The notes: generated by a model from the letters alone, not told the origin. Positions 33,590-44,342 are shown, numbered from the stretch's first letter. The stretch: DNA of 64,000 nt from Lathyrus oleraceus (GCF_024323335.1 NC_066580.1:253742977-253806976), one strand, 5' to 3'. Translations and numbers: made by a program.

Positions 33590-34230
33590 GATGTTATCAG
33601 ATACAGCCTAATGTACGGTTCATTCTGATTCAGCTCAACATATGACTCCTTCAACTCAGATACGATCTAACGTACGATCCATTCTGACCTTCAGCAACTC
33701 CAATACGGTCTAACGTACGACCCATTTGGATCTTCAACTCAGATGCGATCTAACGTACGATCCATTCTGATCTTCAAATCCTCAGATACTACCTAGCGTA
33801 CGGTACATTCCGAGGTGTAGTCTAGCGTACGACTACTTTCTTCTTCAGATACAGCCTAACGTATGGCTCATTCTGCAACTCCAATACGGTCTAACGTACG
33901 ACCCATTTGGATCTTCAACTCAGATGCGATCTAGCGTATGATCCATTCTGATTCTACCTTCGTCAGATACAGCCTAACGTACGGCTCATTCTGCAACTCA
34001 GATACGATCTAGCGTACGATCCATTCTGATCTTTCATCCCCAGCGAAGTCACCCGCCTAAGGGATAACTCATTCTGCTACTCAGATACGATCTAGCGTAC
34101 GATCCATTCTGATCTTTACCTCTTCGAAGGCAGCCTAATAGACGATTCATTCTGCAATTCGGATACGATCTAGTGTATGGTCCATTCTGATCCTTTATCC
34201 CCAGCAGCGTATGATCCATTCTGATCTTTC
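33590..34230 (+). repeat. Tandem repeat array in the 3' UTR of element D
   Basis: There are about a dozen imperfect units of roughly 40-60 bp built around CAGATACGATCTAACGTACG followed by ATCCATTCTGATC. Variants alternate GATCTAGCGTACGATCC, GGTCTAACGTACGACCC and CAGCCTAACGTACGGCTC. Each carries the palindrome CGTACG with matching flanks, so each unit can fold. Tandem repeats in the region between pol and the 3' LTR are a known feature of Ogre elements. Confidence 0.85.
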
Positions 34231-34392
34231 ATCATCAAACTTCCTGGATGGCATCTTTAAGCCCATCTCCATTAAGACTAACTTTTGATTAACAAGTGCA
34301 AATTTTTGGGGCATTCTAGTGTTCAATAATCTTCCACCTCCAGACCACGAATGGTGTGCACACCATTCTAACTCTCTCGGTTCAAGAATATT

Positions 34393-34402
34393 AAACAGGG
34401 GC
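34393..34402 (+). other. Polypurine tract of element D
   Basis: AAACAGGGGC lies three bases before the 3' LTR. Confidence 0.75.
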
Positions 34403-34405
34403 AAC

Positions 34406-35797
34406 TGTCATACCCCAAAATTTGCCCGTCAATATTACAAGGCATTTTTTAAGGCACTCCAACTTATTTTTCAAGGCCTTGATCTTAAAGGAACCAAGAC
34501 CCTGCACACAGATGGCCAAATCCAGAAAATGGCCTAAACTGGCCTGCTCGCTAGGCGAGCAACTCCTTCGCCTAGCGAACCCTTCGCTACGCCACTCGCC
34601 TAGCGAAGCTTGCGAATACGAGAAAATTCTGGGCTTCATTCTGAGCCCATCAGGTCATAAAAATTATTATAAATAGCAGAGCTTCATTCAGAAAAAGAGG
34701 ACAGAGGCAGACGGACAGAAACCCTAGCCAGAAAACCCTAACAGAAGCAACACAGCAAACCCTGGAGGCTAACCCAGAAAGTTCAGAGCAACCCTAAAGG
34801 AAACCCTGAAGGAAACTCATCTGCACCAAGGTTACCTCCGCCCAACTCAATCCGACTTGCCAATTCAAGGTTGCAATTCAATTGCAAACAGGTTTGCATT
34901 ACCATTACCGCTTTATGTTCTTAATTTACATATGGCATTATGATTGAATTTATAAAAATATCTTAAGTTTTGCATGTGAATTTAAGTATGTATGAATATC
35001 TTGAACGTTTAACCATGTAATTTCTGTGATGGATGCCATAGGGTGTGGAGCTTTCTGGAATTGTATTGTTATTAAAACCAGAACCCGCAGCCGCTCGCTA
35101 GCACATCGCTAAGCGAGCATGTAGCGAGCATTCGCTAAGCCTTCGCTAGGCGAGGCAGGAGCGAACGTGACAGTCGCTGACTTTTCTGTTCTGATTTTTG
35201 CTTATCCGACATGTTTTATCATAGCCATGCATTGTTTACCTGATCCTATTACTGTTGTGATTTCTTTTGTGGTGTAATTCTCGATTGCACCCTAATTTGG
35301 TATTCTGACCTGTTTGCTGAATTTTGTAAGGGTTCACATACTCCCGAAAAAGGTAGCTTGCTAGGTATTCCACTTTATTTGTGGGATACCCTTGTGGAGA
35401 TTCATCCTAATTACCTAATTAATTTTAATGTGGAGATTCATCCTAACTACCTAATTGATTATAAAATATTGCCTTTGAATATGTGATCTTGGACCTCTCT
35501 TTGTTGCCTTACGGTATTACGGTATTACGGTCATGTCCCGCGAATGGGGGGATACACTTAGCAAAGACCCTTCGATTAAATCATCATGTCCCTATAAAAT
35601 AAATCATAGTCCCTCGGATGTTGCCTTTAAATATATGATTTTGTCCCTCGATGACCCGTCGTTGTAGCCTACGGTTAATGATGATCGTCCCTTCGAATGC
35701 TAAGGTATCCTTACAAATGTTGCCTTCCATGACCAATCGATGACCCTACGATGACCCTTTTACATCCAAAGGATAAAACTACTTACTTCTCAATAGT
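34406..35797 (+). repeat. 3' LTR of element D, truncated after 1,392 bp
   Basis: It aligns base for base with 21519-22910 with about nine substitutions by eye, then stops at CTCAATAGT, where fragment F begins. The U5 end is therefore missing here. Confidence 0.9.
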
Positions 35798-35880
35798 GTC
35801 GCATCCGCGAAAAAACAACCGGCGGGCTAAAACAAAAAACAAACAGAGCCGCCACTGCGCGTTATTTATCCCAAGATAGG
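35797..35880 (-). repeat. Fragment F: terminal 84 bp of an inverted Ogre-like LTR
   Basis: The minus strand reads GGGATAAATAACGCGCAGTG, GCGGCTC and so on to GCGGATGCGACA, closely following the last part of LTR C (GGATAAATAACGCACGGTGG ... TTGCGACA). It therefore looks like the 3' end of an LTR belonging to a minus-strand element that inserted into the D 3' LTR. E then inserted 84 bp in. The likely target duplication of F is AATAG (ending at 35796) and that of E is ATAGG (35876-35880). Confidence 0.7.
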
Positions 35881-37187
35881 TGTAAGACCCCAATTTTGGG
35901 CCCTAAGATCCCTCATGGCCCATATCATATCATATCATATCATGGCCTCAAGGATCATTGCATACCTTAGTTCCCCTCCTAGTGGGTGGGTTGCCTTGTG
36001 AGTTGATTCTTGATCACCAAGCATGCCTTGCATTTGTATATCTTTGCCTTTCATATATTTATTAACCAAAAAGTACAAAAATATTGTCAGTCTAACCTTG
36101 TTGCTTGCAGTTGAAGCAATCATCAGCAATTAGGTCAAAATCAGTCAACAGTCAGTCATTGCAATGGGTGGTGGCCATTCTTGCAGAATTTGGGCACCAT
36201 GATCAATAATCAAGAGTTCATACAACTTGGGACATCATTGGAAGTCAAGTTCTCAAGGAATTAGGGTTTGGAATTCATCAGAAGTGGTTCAGTCATCTAA
36301 AACCCTAGAAAAGTCAAACTTGGTCAACTGTGGATTTAATCAGTGATTTGATGGATAGAATTGATTTGAAGAAGTTCATTCATGCTTGTACCAGCCTCAT
36401 CTATCATGTCAAACCTCATCATGGAAGAATTTGAAGTAAAAACAGAAAATTTTCCAGAAATAGAAAGTGGACCTGTAATTTCAACTGCCAAAAATGGAAA
36501 CTTCTTGATCTTAAACTTACATCATGATACAAGCTTCAAATGAATTTTTGCCCAACATGAAAGTTGAAGATCTTGTTCTCCCATTTTCAAAAAGTCCAAG
36601 AACACCCAAATCCCATGTGTGGTTGTCAAGATATGATCAAATCATTTTCACCAATTTTTGAACTTCAAAGAGCCATATCTCTCAAACCATAAGGCCAAAT
36701 TTGGTGGGGTTTTTTCCTACAAACCACATTTTTCATCCTCTTTCCAAAAATATAAATTTCACTCATCAAAACCCTACCATTCAAAATGGCATTTTTGGAC
36801 CTTTTTCATTTAAATTCAAAGTTTGACCAAACTTTGACTTTTTGATTCTTTGACTTTTTCTTGATTTGGCCAATTGGGAAATGTTCCATATATCATTTGT
36901 GATTTGCTCCAAGCTTAAAATCATAACCATACCACCATTACACCTCATTTTGACCAAAGTTGCATAAGTTGGTGTTTTTGCAAATGGTGTGAAAAGAGTA
37001 AGAAGCAAGTACAGCATTCAAAAGTAGACCACAAACAGCAATTTGAATGGTCCTTCTGCAGCATTTCACAAGCCCACTCGACCAGCTAACACACCTCCAC
37101 TTCACTTGTGCAAGTTTAGCAAAAATTGCAAATCATGTCATTAAACAAAAACCAGCTTACCACTTGATTAAAGGTTGTTAAACAGAA

Positions 37188-37196
37188 ATATAAAAG
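37188..37196 (+). promoter_or_regulatory. TATA box in LTR 1 of element E
   Basis: ATATAAAAG followed by CCTTGTTTCTGCAC and ACAACCCTAG lies about 1.3 kb into the LTR. The same sequence lies at 50886-50894 in LTR 2. Confidence 0.6.
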
Positions 37197-40100
37197 CCTT
37201 GTTTCTGCACAAACAACCCTAGTTCACAGCAGCCACAGACCAAAAAACATCCATTTCCTCTCATCTTGCATTTTTGCACTTGGGTGAATTTCTGCAAAAA
37301 ACTTCAAAGACCCCGAGCCCTTCTCCATCATTCTTTCATCTGGACCATATTTGGAGTCCCTTTGAGTCACCAGACCTCAACTGTATCATGGCTTTTTGCT
37401 CTGTTTCCTTCAAGAACCACTAATGGCATTCCGAGCTGTGAAGAGTTCCAAGTATTCTTAAGCTGAAAAAGCTCCAACATCCATCATCCTGTAGCTGTGT
37501 GGGCATCTAGTTCGAGCTGAAAACATCTAAACAGCACTGTTTCATTGGGTTTTCCAAATCAGGTGAATTTTTCGACTTCATTGTTTTCTCAAATCTTGCT
37601 ACACATCATATAGGCCTTACTTAGTAGGTTGATTAAAGCTTTGAATCATGTCAAAAGGTTAACTATGCTGTGAGATATATGGATTTCCATTTCTGTGCTC
37701 GAATATGTTTGCAGTCGATTAGCTCTATTGGTGATGATTACATGAAAACTATGTGTAGAATATGCATGCTGGAGGTTTGTTGTGTTGATTACCATGCTTG
37801 ATTTCATTTTCTGGGCATGTTGATTCTTGATGATTTTACATGATGATGAATGCTGCTGTTGTTTAAACCAAACACTTCGTCCAGAAAACTCTCATGATTA
37901 TGCTTATGTTTGTTGTTAGCTGATGATGCATGATGTTGGAGTTTATGAGTCGTGCTCATTTGATTGATTGTGCTATGCTGTTGTGTGGTTTGGTCGAATC
38001 ATGATGTTTGATGTTGTTGATGCCATGAAGATAATGAACATTGCTGTTGTTGAAACTCTAGTAATTTTCCAGCAAGCTTGCCCTGTTCACATATTGCCAG
38101 TGCGTGCTACAGATTTTGTTTTTGTTGCGTGAATCTTCCTCTATCATTACCATGCTGTAGATTGATGATAAGTTTTGATGAAAATGTTAATGCCATGATG
38201 TTGTTTGTTTTGTTTGGTATGATGATGATGAATGTTACTGCTATGCTGTTGAACTTTAATATTTTCCAGTTAAAACAGGGACTGTTCACATGCATGTGTG
38301 TTGTTTATTGTTGTTGTGTTTGTTGCGTGATATCACTATCTTCATTATCATGCTGCTGATGCATTCTATTTGGATTTTGGTTGATGTTAATGGTTGCCTG
38401 AAAATGAACTTGCCTGCTAAACCCTAGGGTTTTAGAACCCAGTTTTTTTGAACTCATTGGCCGAGTTACTGTTGCATTGGGCAACAACCAATCACAATAT
38501 TTCCCTGAATGTGCCAAAACGCTGAGTTTTGTTAAGTGACCGCGGGAATTACAAGTATGCCATCGGTTGACCATGTTTGACCCCATTTGCCATGCTATCT
38601 TGTTCATACTTCATCCATTATTTCATCCAACTTCCACAATTAATTTCTCTTTCAATTTTTATCCAAAAATCATGCAATTTTTTCCATCATGTTCATGAAT
38701 GTGTCCTCTATTTTATTGTGATTTTTAATTAATTTTCCATCGTCTGGATTTTAATTGATAATTATTTTCTTGACATGTATGCATAAATGATACACATTGC
38801 CATTCCTTTTGTGAAATACTCATGTTGTATCCAATGAGCTTGAAATTTTTTGTGGTGAAACTAGACACATTGACCTTTGTTTCCATGTAGAGTTTATACA
38901 TTTCTCATTTGTGGTTTGCTAGTTGTGAATTTTTGAACTAGGGTGTGACAATTTGTGTCACACCAATGATATGCAAATGTATGATTTTTGTTCACATGTC
39001 TCCTGGCCTCCAAATCACTTGAAATTTTGCATGAATCATCTATCACATGTCTATTTTGTATATGAATTTTCTTGGAATTAATCATGCTGTTTTCCATTTG
39101 ATTGAGAATTTTCTTCCATATTTGGTCATTTGTTGACTTTTTGTGCTATGCCTTGCCAAATCTTTTGTGAAATCCTCATACCATATTGTATGACCATGAA
39201 ATTTCATATATGATAACTAGACATCTTGAGCTTTGCATTGGTGTTAATCTCATTCATTTCTCATCTGTTTTCAATTTGATATGATTTTTTGAAGTTGACC
39301 CATGTTTGTTGACTTTCATTGTGCATGCTTGAATTTGGTTTGACTTCTTGATTTTAATTGACTGCCTTCCTCCCATACAAATGCCATGAGATTTGACATG
39401 CTTGCCATGCTAGATGTTAGGATTGAATGTGATTTATTTGATAATTTTTGGGATTGTTTGGGTTGACTTTTGATGCAAGTCATTCTGTTGACTTTTTTTG
39501 TGCTTTCATTTGCCTTACTTTGACTTCAAATGTTCATGAAATGATAATAATGCATGATTTGAATGTGGGCCCAATTGTGATTGCTTACTAAATGTTTGAC
39601 CTTGACTTTGGTTGACTTTCCTTTGCTGTTTGACTCTTTTCTTTCATCCTTGACCCTAGGCTAGTCCTAGTGGTCTTCTGAGCTTACAATCGAGCTATTG
39701 TTTCAGGTTAAGCACCAGTGCTTCAAAGATCATTCAAATTTGATTGAGTTGAATTGTTTATCATGTGCTAACCCTTGTTTTGTAGGTAGACTCATGTAAT
39801 TTGAGTCTTTGTGCCTTGCACAATTGGTCCCTCTGTGGTTGACTATTGGTTCATTTCCTTTTGATTTTGGCTGTTGAGCTGTTTACTAATTGGTTTGATT
39901 TTTTTCAGGTACTTTAGTTGCTTAAGTTCTTTGAACTTGCTTGCTTTGCTATTTAGCAATTGCTTTTGAGGTATAAACCTTTCTTCTTCATGTAGTCTGG
40001 AGACCCGGTCTGTTATTTGACCGGGCAAACTGTCTGAAGTCCTCCTTAAGAGGCAATGCTTGTGCGTGTTTAAAATTGTCCCAAGCAGGAAAAGTCCTTC

Positions 40101-40599
40101 AAGTAAGGCAATTGGTGGAAGGTAGGGATAAGTAATCTATCCCCCACTATTCAGTGTGTCCTCTCTTTGCTCCCATTACATGGTTGAAGCATTGAGATAA
40201 AAACCCAAGATCTAATCGAGTCAATAATGTGGAAAGAGCTCCATCTTTCTGAGCTCCCACACTTTCTTATATGCTCTCCCTGATTAGGGATAGAAGCAAT
40301 GAGGCACACCCCTCATCTCCTATTCATCTGCTTCACCTTAGCCTCTCAATGGCAAGGTTAAGAGCGACATTTACCTATTACAGTGGACTTTCATAGTCAA
40401 ACCCTCTTGTGTGAGCCCCCCTTGTTTGGCTATAGAGTGTGCTGTTTGTTATTCATTGATTGATTGATTGCTTCATATGCACATGTTTGCTTGTATGCTT
40501 CATGCATTTATCATTATCATTTATTGCTCATCAATGCATACTCATCTCATTTGTCTTTGTGATGCTATCATTGTTGTTTACCCATTGAGGACAAGTGTA

Positions 40600-41300
40600 A
40601 GTCCATTGCTTTGGCATTTGCTCCTATGATATGGAAGGATAGAGTGTAAGACCGCTTTGGTCACTCATATCTTCTGTTTTATCTGTTTGTATGTGAGGAT
40701 ACAGTTATAAGTCCCTGTAAGTTGGCATCTGTTGTCCTGTGATCATAATTTGATCCGTTTGATTTGTATGTGAGGTTGCAATTGTAAGTCCCTGTAAGTT
40801 GGCATTTGCTTTCCTATGATCACATGTTGCTTTGTTTGTTTGTATGTGAGGATACAACTGTAAGTCCCTGCAAGTTGGCATTTGTATTCCTAGGACCATA
40901 CTGTGGAGGTTAGAGTAAGCCCAGACAGATTGGCATCTGACTTCCACGTTTTGTTTTTCTTTGTTTATGTGAGGTTGCAACTGTAAGTCCCTGCAAGTTG
41001 GCATTTGCTTTCCTATGATCATAGGTTGGATATTGGTATAAGTCCAGACAGATTGGCATCCGGTATCCAAGTTTCTTTTTGTTTTAGGAGATTAGTATAA
41101 GTCCATTGAGTGGCCTCTGATATCCATTTCTGTTTTAGGAGACTGGAGTAAATCCATCTATTGGTATCCGGTATCCACCTTTTATTTCTTTTTTTGAGGA
41201 GATTAGTGTAAGACCATTGAGTGGCCTCTGATATCCAGTTTTATTTTAGGAGATTGGTATAAGCCCAGTGATTGGCATCCGATATCCGCCTTTGTTGGCT
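40600..41300 (+). repeat. Minisatellite in LTR 1 of element E
   Basis: There are about ten imperfect units of 50-77 bp with the core GTAAGTCCCTGYAAGTTGGC then ATYYG (for example at 40709, 40786, 40862 and 40984), grading into units with AAGTCCATTGAGTGGCCTCT then GATATCC. The minus-strand ORF across it (40705-41070) only mirrors the repeat. Confidence 0.8.
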
Positions 41301-41881
41301 TTCTTTGTTTGTTTGTTATTATCCATTGCTCATTCCAAAGGACACACTTGAATCATCTCCCATATGATTTCAAGAAGTGAACCTCCTAAGAAGTTTTACA
41401 ATCCATCCATTCATCCTCATTATGTCCTAGACCTTTTCACACTTTGATTTCAAACTTGACTTAGACATTGTGCAAACATCTTCATGTTTTCCAAATTAAA
41501 AACCTGGACCCCAAGTCCTTGACTTTTTCAAACTTCATTTCATAATACTTCTTTGAATCAATCTTAATCATACCTTGACTTCACTTTCATAATCACAATC
41601 AATTAATTTCACTCATTCACTTGTTTTGGCTCTGTCCATTGTTAATCTTTTCATGCATTAGCCATAGGCTTCAATTATCATTGTGGTTGATGTAAATCTT
41701 GCCTATCCTTAGTGAGTTGACAGTAAGACTTCCGTACTGAAAACAGGGCTAACCCCTCTAGTACGTCGAAGCTATCCTCGCATAGTGGATGTTGTTTTTG
41801 GTCGAGTGTTCTCCCATTGATAATGAAAAGCCTCAGTGCTTGTGTTTAAAACTGAATCCACCAACTTTTGGAAATCTTTTA

Positions 41882-41930
41882 GCCGAACTACGGCGTTTTG
41901 ATCCTTACCTTTGATGGAAGGTACATAGGC
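41882..41930 (+). other. U5 two-hairpin module, LTR 1 of element E
   Basis: GCCG-AACTA-CGGC (41882-41894), then TACCTT-TGATGG-AAGGTA (41906-41923), then CATAGGC. The first hairpin is identical to that of C. The second has a wholly different but still fully paired stem. Confidence 0.6.
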
Positions 41931-42220
41931 AGCGGGTTCATCCGTTCAAACCCAATAACCCAATAAAAATGTATATTCTTTTCTCATCATCCCAATCATG
42001 TTTGCACAATGTTTATGTCATAACAAATAACAATCTTTTACAACAAGTGTGAAAAGGGCTCCCTAGGAGTACCTAGGACGTGATGGGTGCCTAACACCTT
42101 CCCATTGCGTAATTTACCCCTTACCCAGACTCTCTGATCTTTTTATTAGTTTTCTACGTGTAAAACTTCTTAGGCTTTTGTTCGCTTTTTAGCCAGTCCT
42201 TTGGATAAATAAAAGTGCGG

Positions 42221-42229
42221 TGGCGACTC
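42221..42229 (+). other. U5 half copy of the primer binding site (element E)
   Basis: TGGCGACTC lies after GGATAAATAAAAGTGCGG, 81 bp before the true site. Confidence 0.6.
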
Positions 42230-42301
42230 GAAATCATTGTATGCTTTGCTTATGGTTTAATCGATAGATCATATAGCGACGAATACACCGCTACAGAAAA
42301 G

Positions 42302-42319
42302 TGGCGACTCTGCTGGGGA
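42302..42319 (+). other. Primer binding site, E internal region 1
   Basis: TGGCGACTCTGCTGGGGA, identical to that of C. Confidence 0.92.
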
Positions 42320-43559
42320 AATCTCACCAGAATCTCTGGTTGTATTGCCTACTTTTCACCCTTGTTGTGCTATATTGTTTATTTGTTATTTGACATATTT
42401 TTGTACAATTTGGGATCACTGTATTGATTGTAATGTGTGAATTGCTTGATATACAATTGCTGTTTGCTTTGGTGATCTGTGAGATGAGTTCTATACCCGA
42501 ACTCGAGTGCTCTCTAGGATAGGAGAATGGCATAGTCTTGTTGACTGGTGTGGAGTAGTCCTTAGCCAGTTGACTTGCGAGTCCATTCACTTGGTGGAGG
42601 TCATGTTGAACTAATAATGTCACACAAGTTATTTGTGGTTAGGCATTATTCTTTCAATCATGTTCCGCAGAAGCCAAGGACCTTAGTTTACCAAACCCAT
42701 CTTGGCCTATTTTTAGGACCGTAGTGCGGAGATCGTTCAGATGTCAGTTCTGATACGATTGTCACGCGATACTACACTCATAAGAGTTTCTCTTGAGAAT
42801 ATTCTTGGAATACGAGTATTCGTTCCTCCGATAATATTCGAAAGATGGAACGATGATTATGGGAACCTCTGATAGAACATGTCTGGCAGGTTTAAACCCT
42901 AGTACACTCCCTTTGGGTGGTTCTTAACCGAGACCCCATGCTCGTGACTCTCAACAAACCCGTGATTCGTGGTTGAGTCGTTCAAACATTGTTAATATCA
43001 ATGGATCCCGAATCAGGTGTAAAACCTAAGATCCACCAAAGCGGCTGGTTGATATTAAGAATGTTAGAACCGGTTCACGTACCGTTAATATCAATGGAAC
43101 TTGGGTGTCGATAAGGTGAAAACCTAAATCCACCAAAATGGATGATTGATATTAGGGATACAATGAGCTTTCCCACGACCTTTGTTTGGTGTGCTTTGCT
43201 TGATCCTTGAGTGTGTTTGTTGCATTCATGCATTCATACATTCATCCGCATTCATGTCATCAAAAAAAGAAAAAATTTCAAGGAACTCAAAGGAGTTTAT
43301 TTGCAAAAATTTTCAAAACATGAAAAAACCGGGATTTTTTTTTTTTTTCACCTGATATATTTGATGAGATATTCTCATGTATGATCAAAATGCTTAAATA
43401 TTTCAAAGTTTGCAAATAAAACCCTCGGGTTCCTTTGATAAAAAACAAGCACATGCATAAACACTTCATGCATCATTTGCATAAGCAGGTGTTTTGTTCC
43501 GGTCTCCCGTCCTGTGGTCTGACCCTGCGATCTTCATTTATTTTGAAGACGCACTTTGC
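42320..43559 (+). other. Leader of E internal region 1, structured, non-coding
   Basis: It contains the hairpin GAGTTC-TATACCC-GAACTC (42486-42504) and two long inverted repeats: AACATTGTTAATATCAA (42985-43001) with its near-perfect complement at 43049-43065, and GTTAATATCAA (43084-43094) with TTGATATTAG (43146-43155). A T run near 43330-43350 varies between the two E copies. It aligns with the leader of C. Confidence 0.7.
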
Positions 43560-43694
43560 CGGTACTATACCAGAGCCAACTCTGCCAGATCGATGGATCA
43601 TCCTGAGCAAGAGAGTTGTGAATTCAGAGAGGATTTTGCCAGCCTTAGTGATTTTAATGGATTTATTCCTGTTGATGGATTTATTCCTGGTTAA
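43560..43694 (+). pseudogene. Gag N-terminal remnant, E internal region 1
   Basis: The frame reads RYYTRANSARSMDHPEQE, which lines up with the text around the gag start of C (RYPTKENRPRLAMDQIQ). It continues about 25 codons to a stop. The capsid, nucleocapsid and protease catalytic regions that should follow are absent. Confidence 0.6.
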
Positions 43695-43906
43695 CCAATC
43701 CCGGGCTGGCATTGGCTACTGTTCTGGGACACTTAAGGAGCAAGGTTTGTTCAAGTGGAGGATTCATCCGTGACGATCAACCATAAGAAGAGGCTGCTAC
43801 TATTTTTGAAGAAGATGCAGAAGATCTTGAACAATTTCATCATACCTGGTGGTGTCTGCCACAATTGGGTCGCTGTGGATGTTCCTACGGTCATTCATAA
43901 GTCAGC
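43695..43906 (+). pseudogene. Gag-pro C-terminal remnant, E internal region 1
   Basis: Pieces in two frames match the end of gag-pro before the intron: SGGFIRDDQP, stop, EEAATIFEEDAEDLEQF, then NNFIIPGGVCHNWVAVDVP. Element B has SGGFIHSNEQ and NNWTAVNVPVI at the same place. One stop and one frameshift lie within it. Confidence 0.7.
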
Positions 43907-44162
43907 GTGATTTGTTCACTTTGTTAAAAACCCTTCTCCCATGCCAAAAGGAGAAGTGATGACATTGTTGGCAACATTTAATACAATGATGTTTTCATTC
44001 AATTAATGCATCGTCAAACATTTGTTTTCACTTTTTGCTTTTCTTTATGAAATCAGTGATCACAAAAAACCCTGAAAAAACAAAAACAGCATTTTTCATC
44101 TGCATAAATGATTTGCTTGTTTAAAATTCAAAAGCTTTTCATTATCCAGAATCATTATGCAG
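43907..44162 (+). other. Ogre intron kept in E internal region 1 (256 bp)
   Basis: Donor GC|GTGATTTG and acceptor ATTATGCAG. It aligns end to end with the B intron and has the same length, with the donor changed from GTAATT to GTGATT. The reading frames on either side no longer match exactly. Confidence 0.75.
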
Positions 44163-44340
44163 GGATTTCTAAACCCATTGAACATAATGATCCAACGCCA
44201 TCTCCCAATCTTGAAGTCCTTGTATCTGAGGCAGAGGAAGATGATGTTGAAGGGGATTCCTGACGAGATTACACACTTTCTTGAGCACAAGAGAGCTCAT
44301 TCAGCTGTATCATGAGAATCAGCGAACCAGTCAAACTGGG
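44163..44340 (+). pseudogene. Start of pol exon 2, remnant, E internal region 1
   Basis: After the acceptor the text reads ISKPIEHNDPTPSPNLEV followed by SEAEEDD, matching the acidic leader of B (SPSPNFEFP, FEAEEESDEE). It degenerates within about 50 codons. RT, RNase H and most of integrase are missing beyond it. Confidence 0.7.
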
Positions 44341-44342
44341 GA

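Larger units (their letters stand above)
21519..35797 (+). mobile_element. Element D: nearly complete Ogre retrotransposon (about 14.3 kb), 3' LTR truncated
   Basis: The order is 5' LTR, primer site, leader, ORF1, gag-pro, intron, RT-RNaseH-aRNH-integrase, 3' UTR with hairpins and tandem repeats, polypurine tract, and a partial 3' LTR cut by fragment F. ORF1 before gag, the intron and the doubled RNase H are the combination known for Ogre. The two LTRs differ by about nine substitutions in the 1.39 kb that can be compared by eye, mostly C/T. The insertion is therefore young, but older than the E array. Coding lesions: one-base insertions at 25983-25986 and 30121-30127, a TAG at 30642, a frame change near 32345, and a catalytic Asp-to-Asn in integrase. 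Confidence 0.93.
35881..42295 (+). repeat. LTR 1 of element E (6,415 bp)
   Basis: It runs from TGTAAGACCCCAATTTTGGG to CACCGCTACA, six bases before the primer site. It includes a (CATAT)n run near 35925-35942, a TATA box at 37188 and a very long R-U5 of about 5.1 kb with W-box-like TTGAC words (39290-39640), a minisatellite (40600-41300) and the U5 hairpin module (41882-41930). It holds no gene; the ORFs in it have no family resemblance. Against LTR 2 I see about a dozen substitutions and one 1-base indel. Confidence 0.93.

Noticed and set aside
40705..41070. 121-codon minus-strand ORF
   Set aside because: It mirrors the LTR minisatellite; the same applies to its twin at 54404-54769.
43435..43773. 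112-codon ORF in the E leader as a gene
   Set aside because: It crosses several frames of gag and gag-pro remnants; the recognisable text is in other frames.
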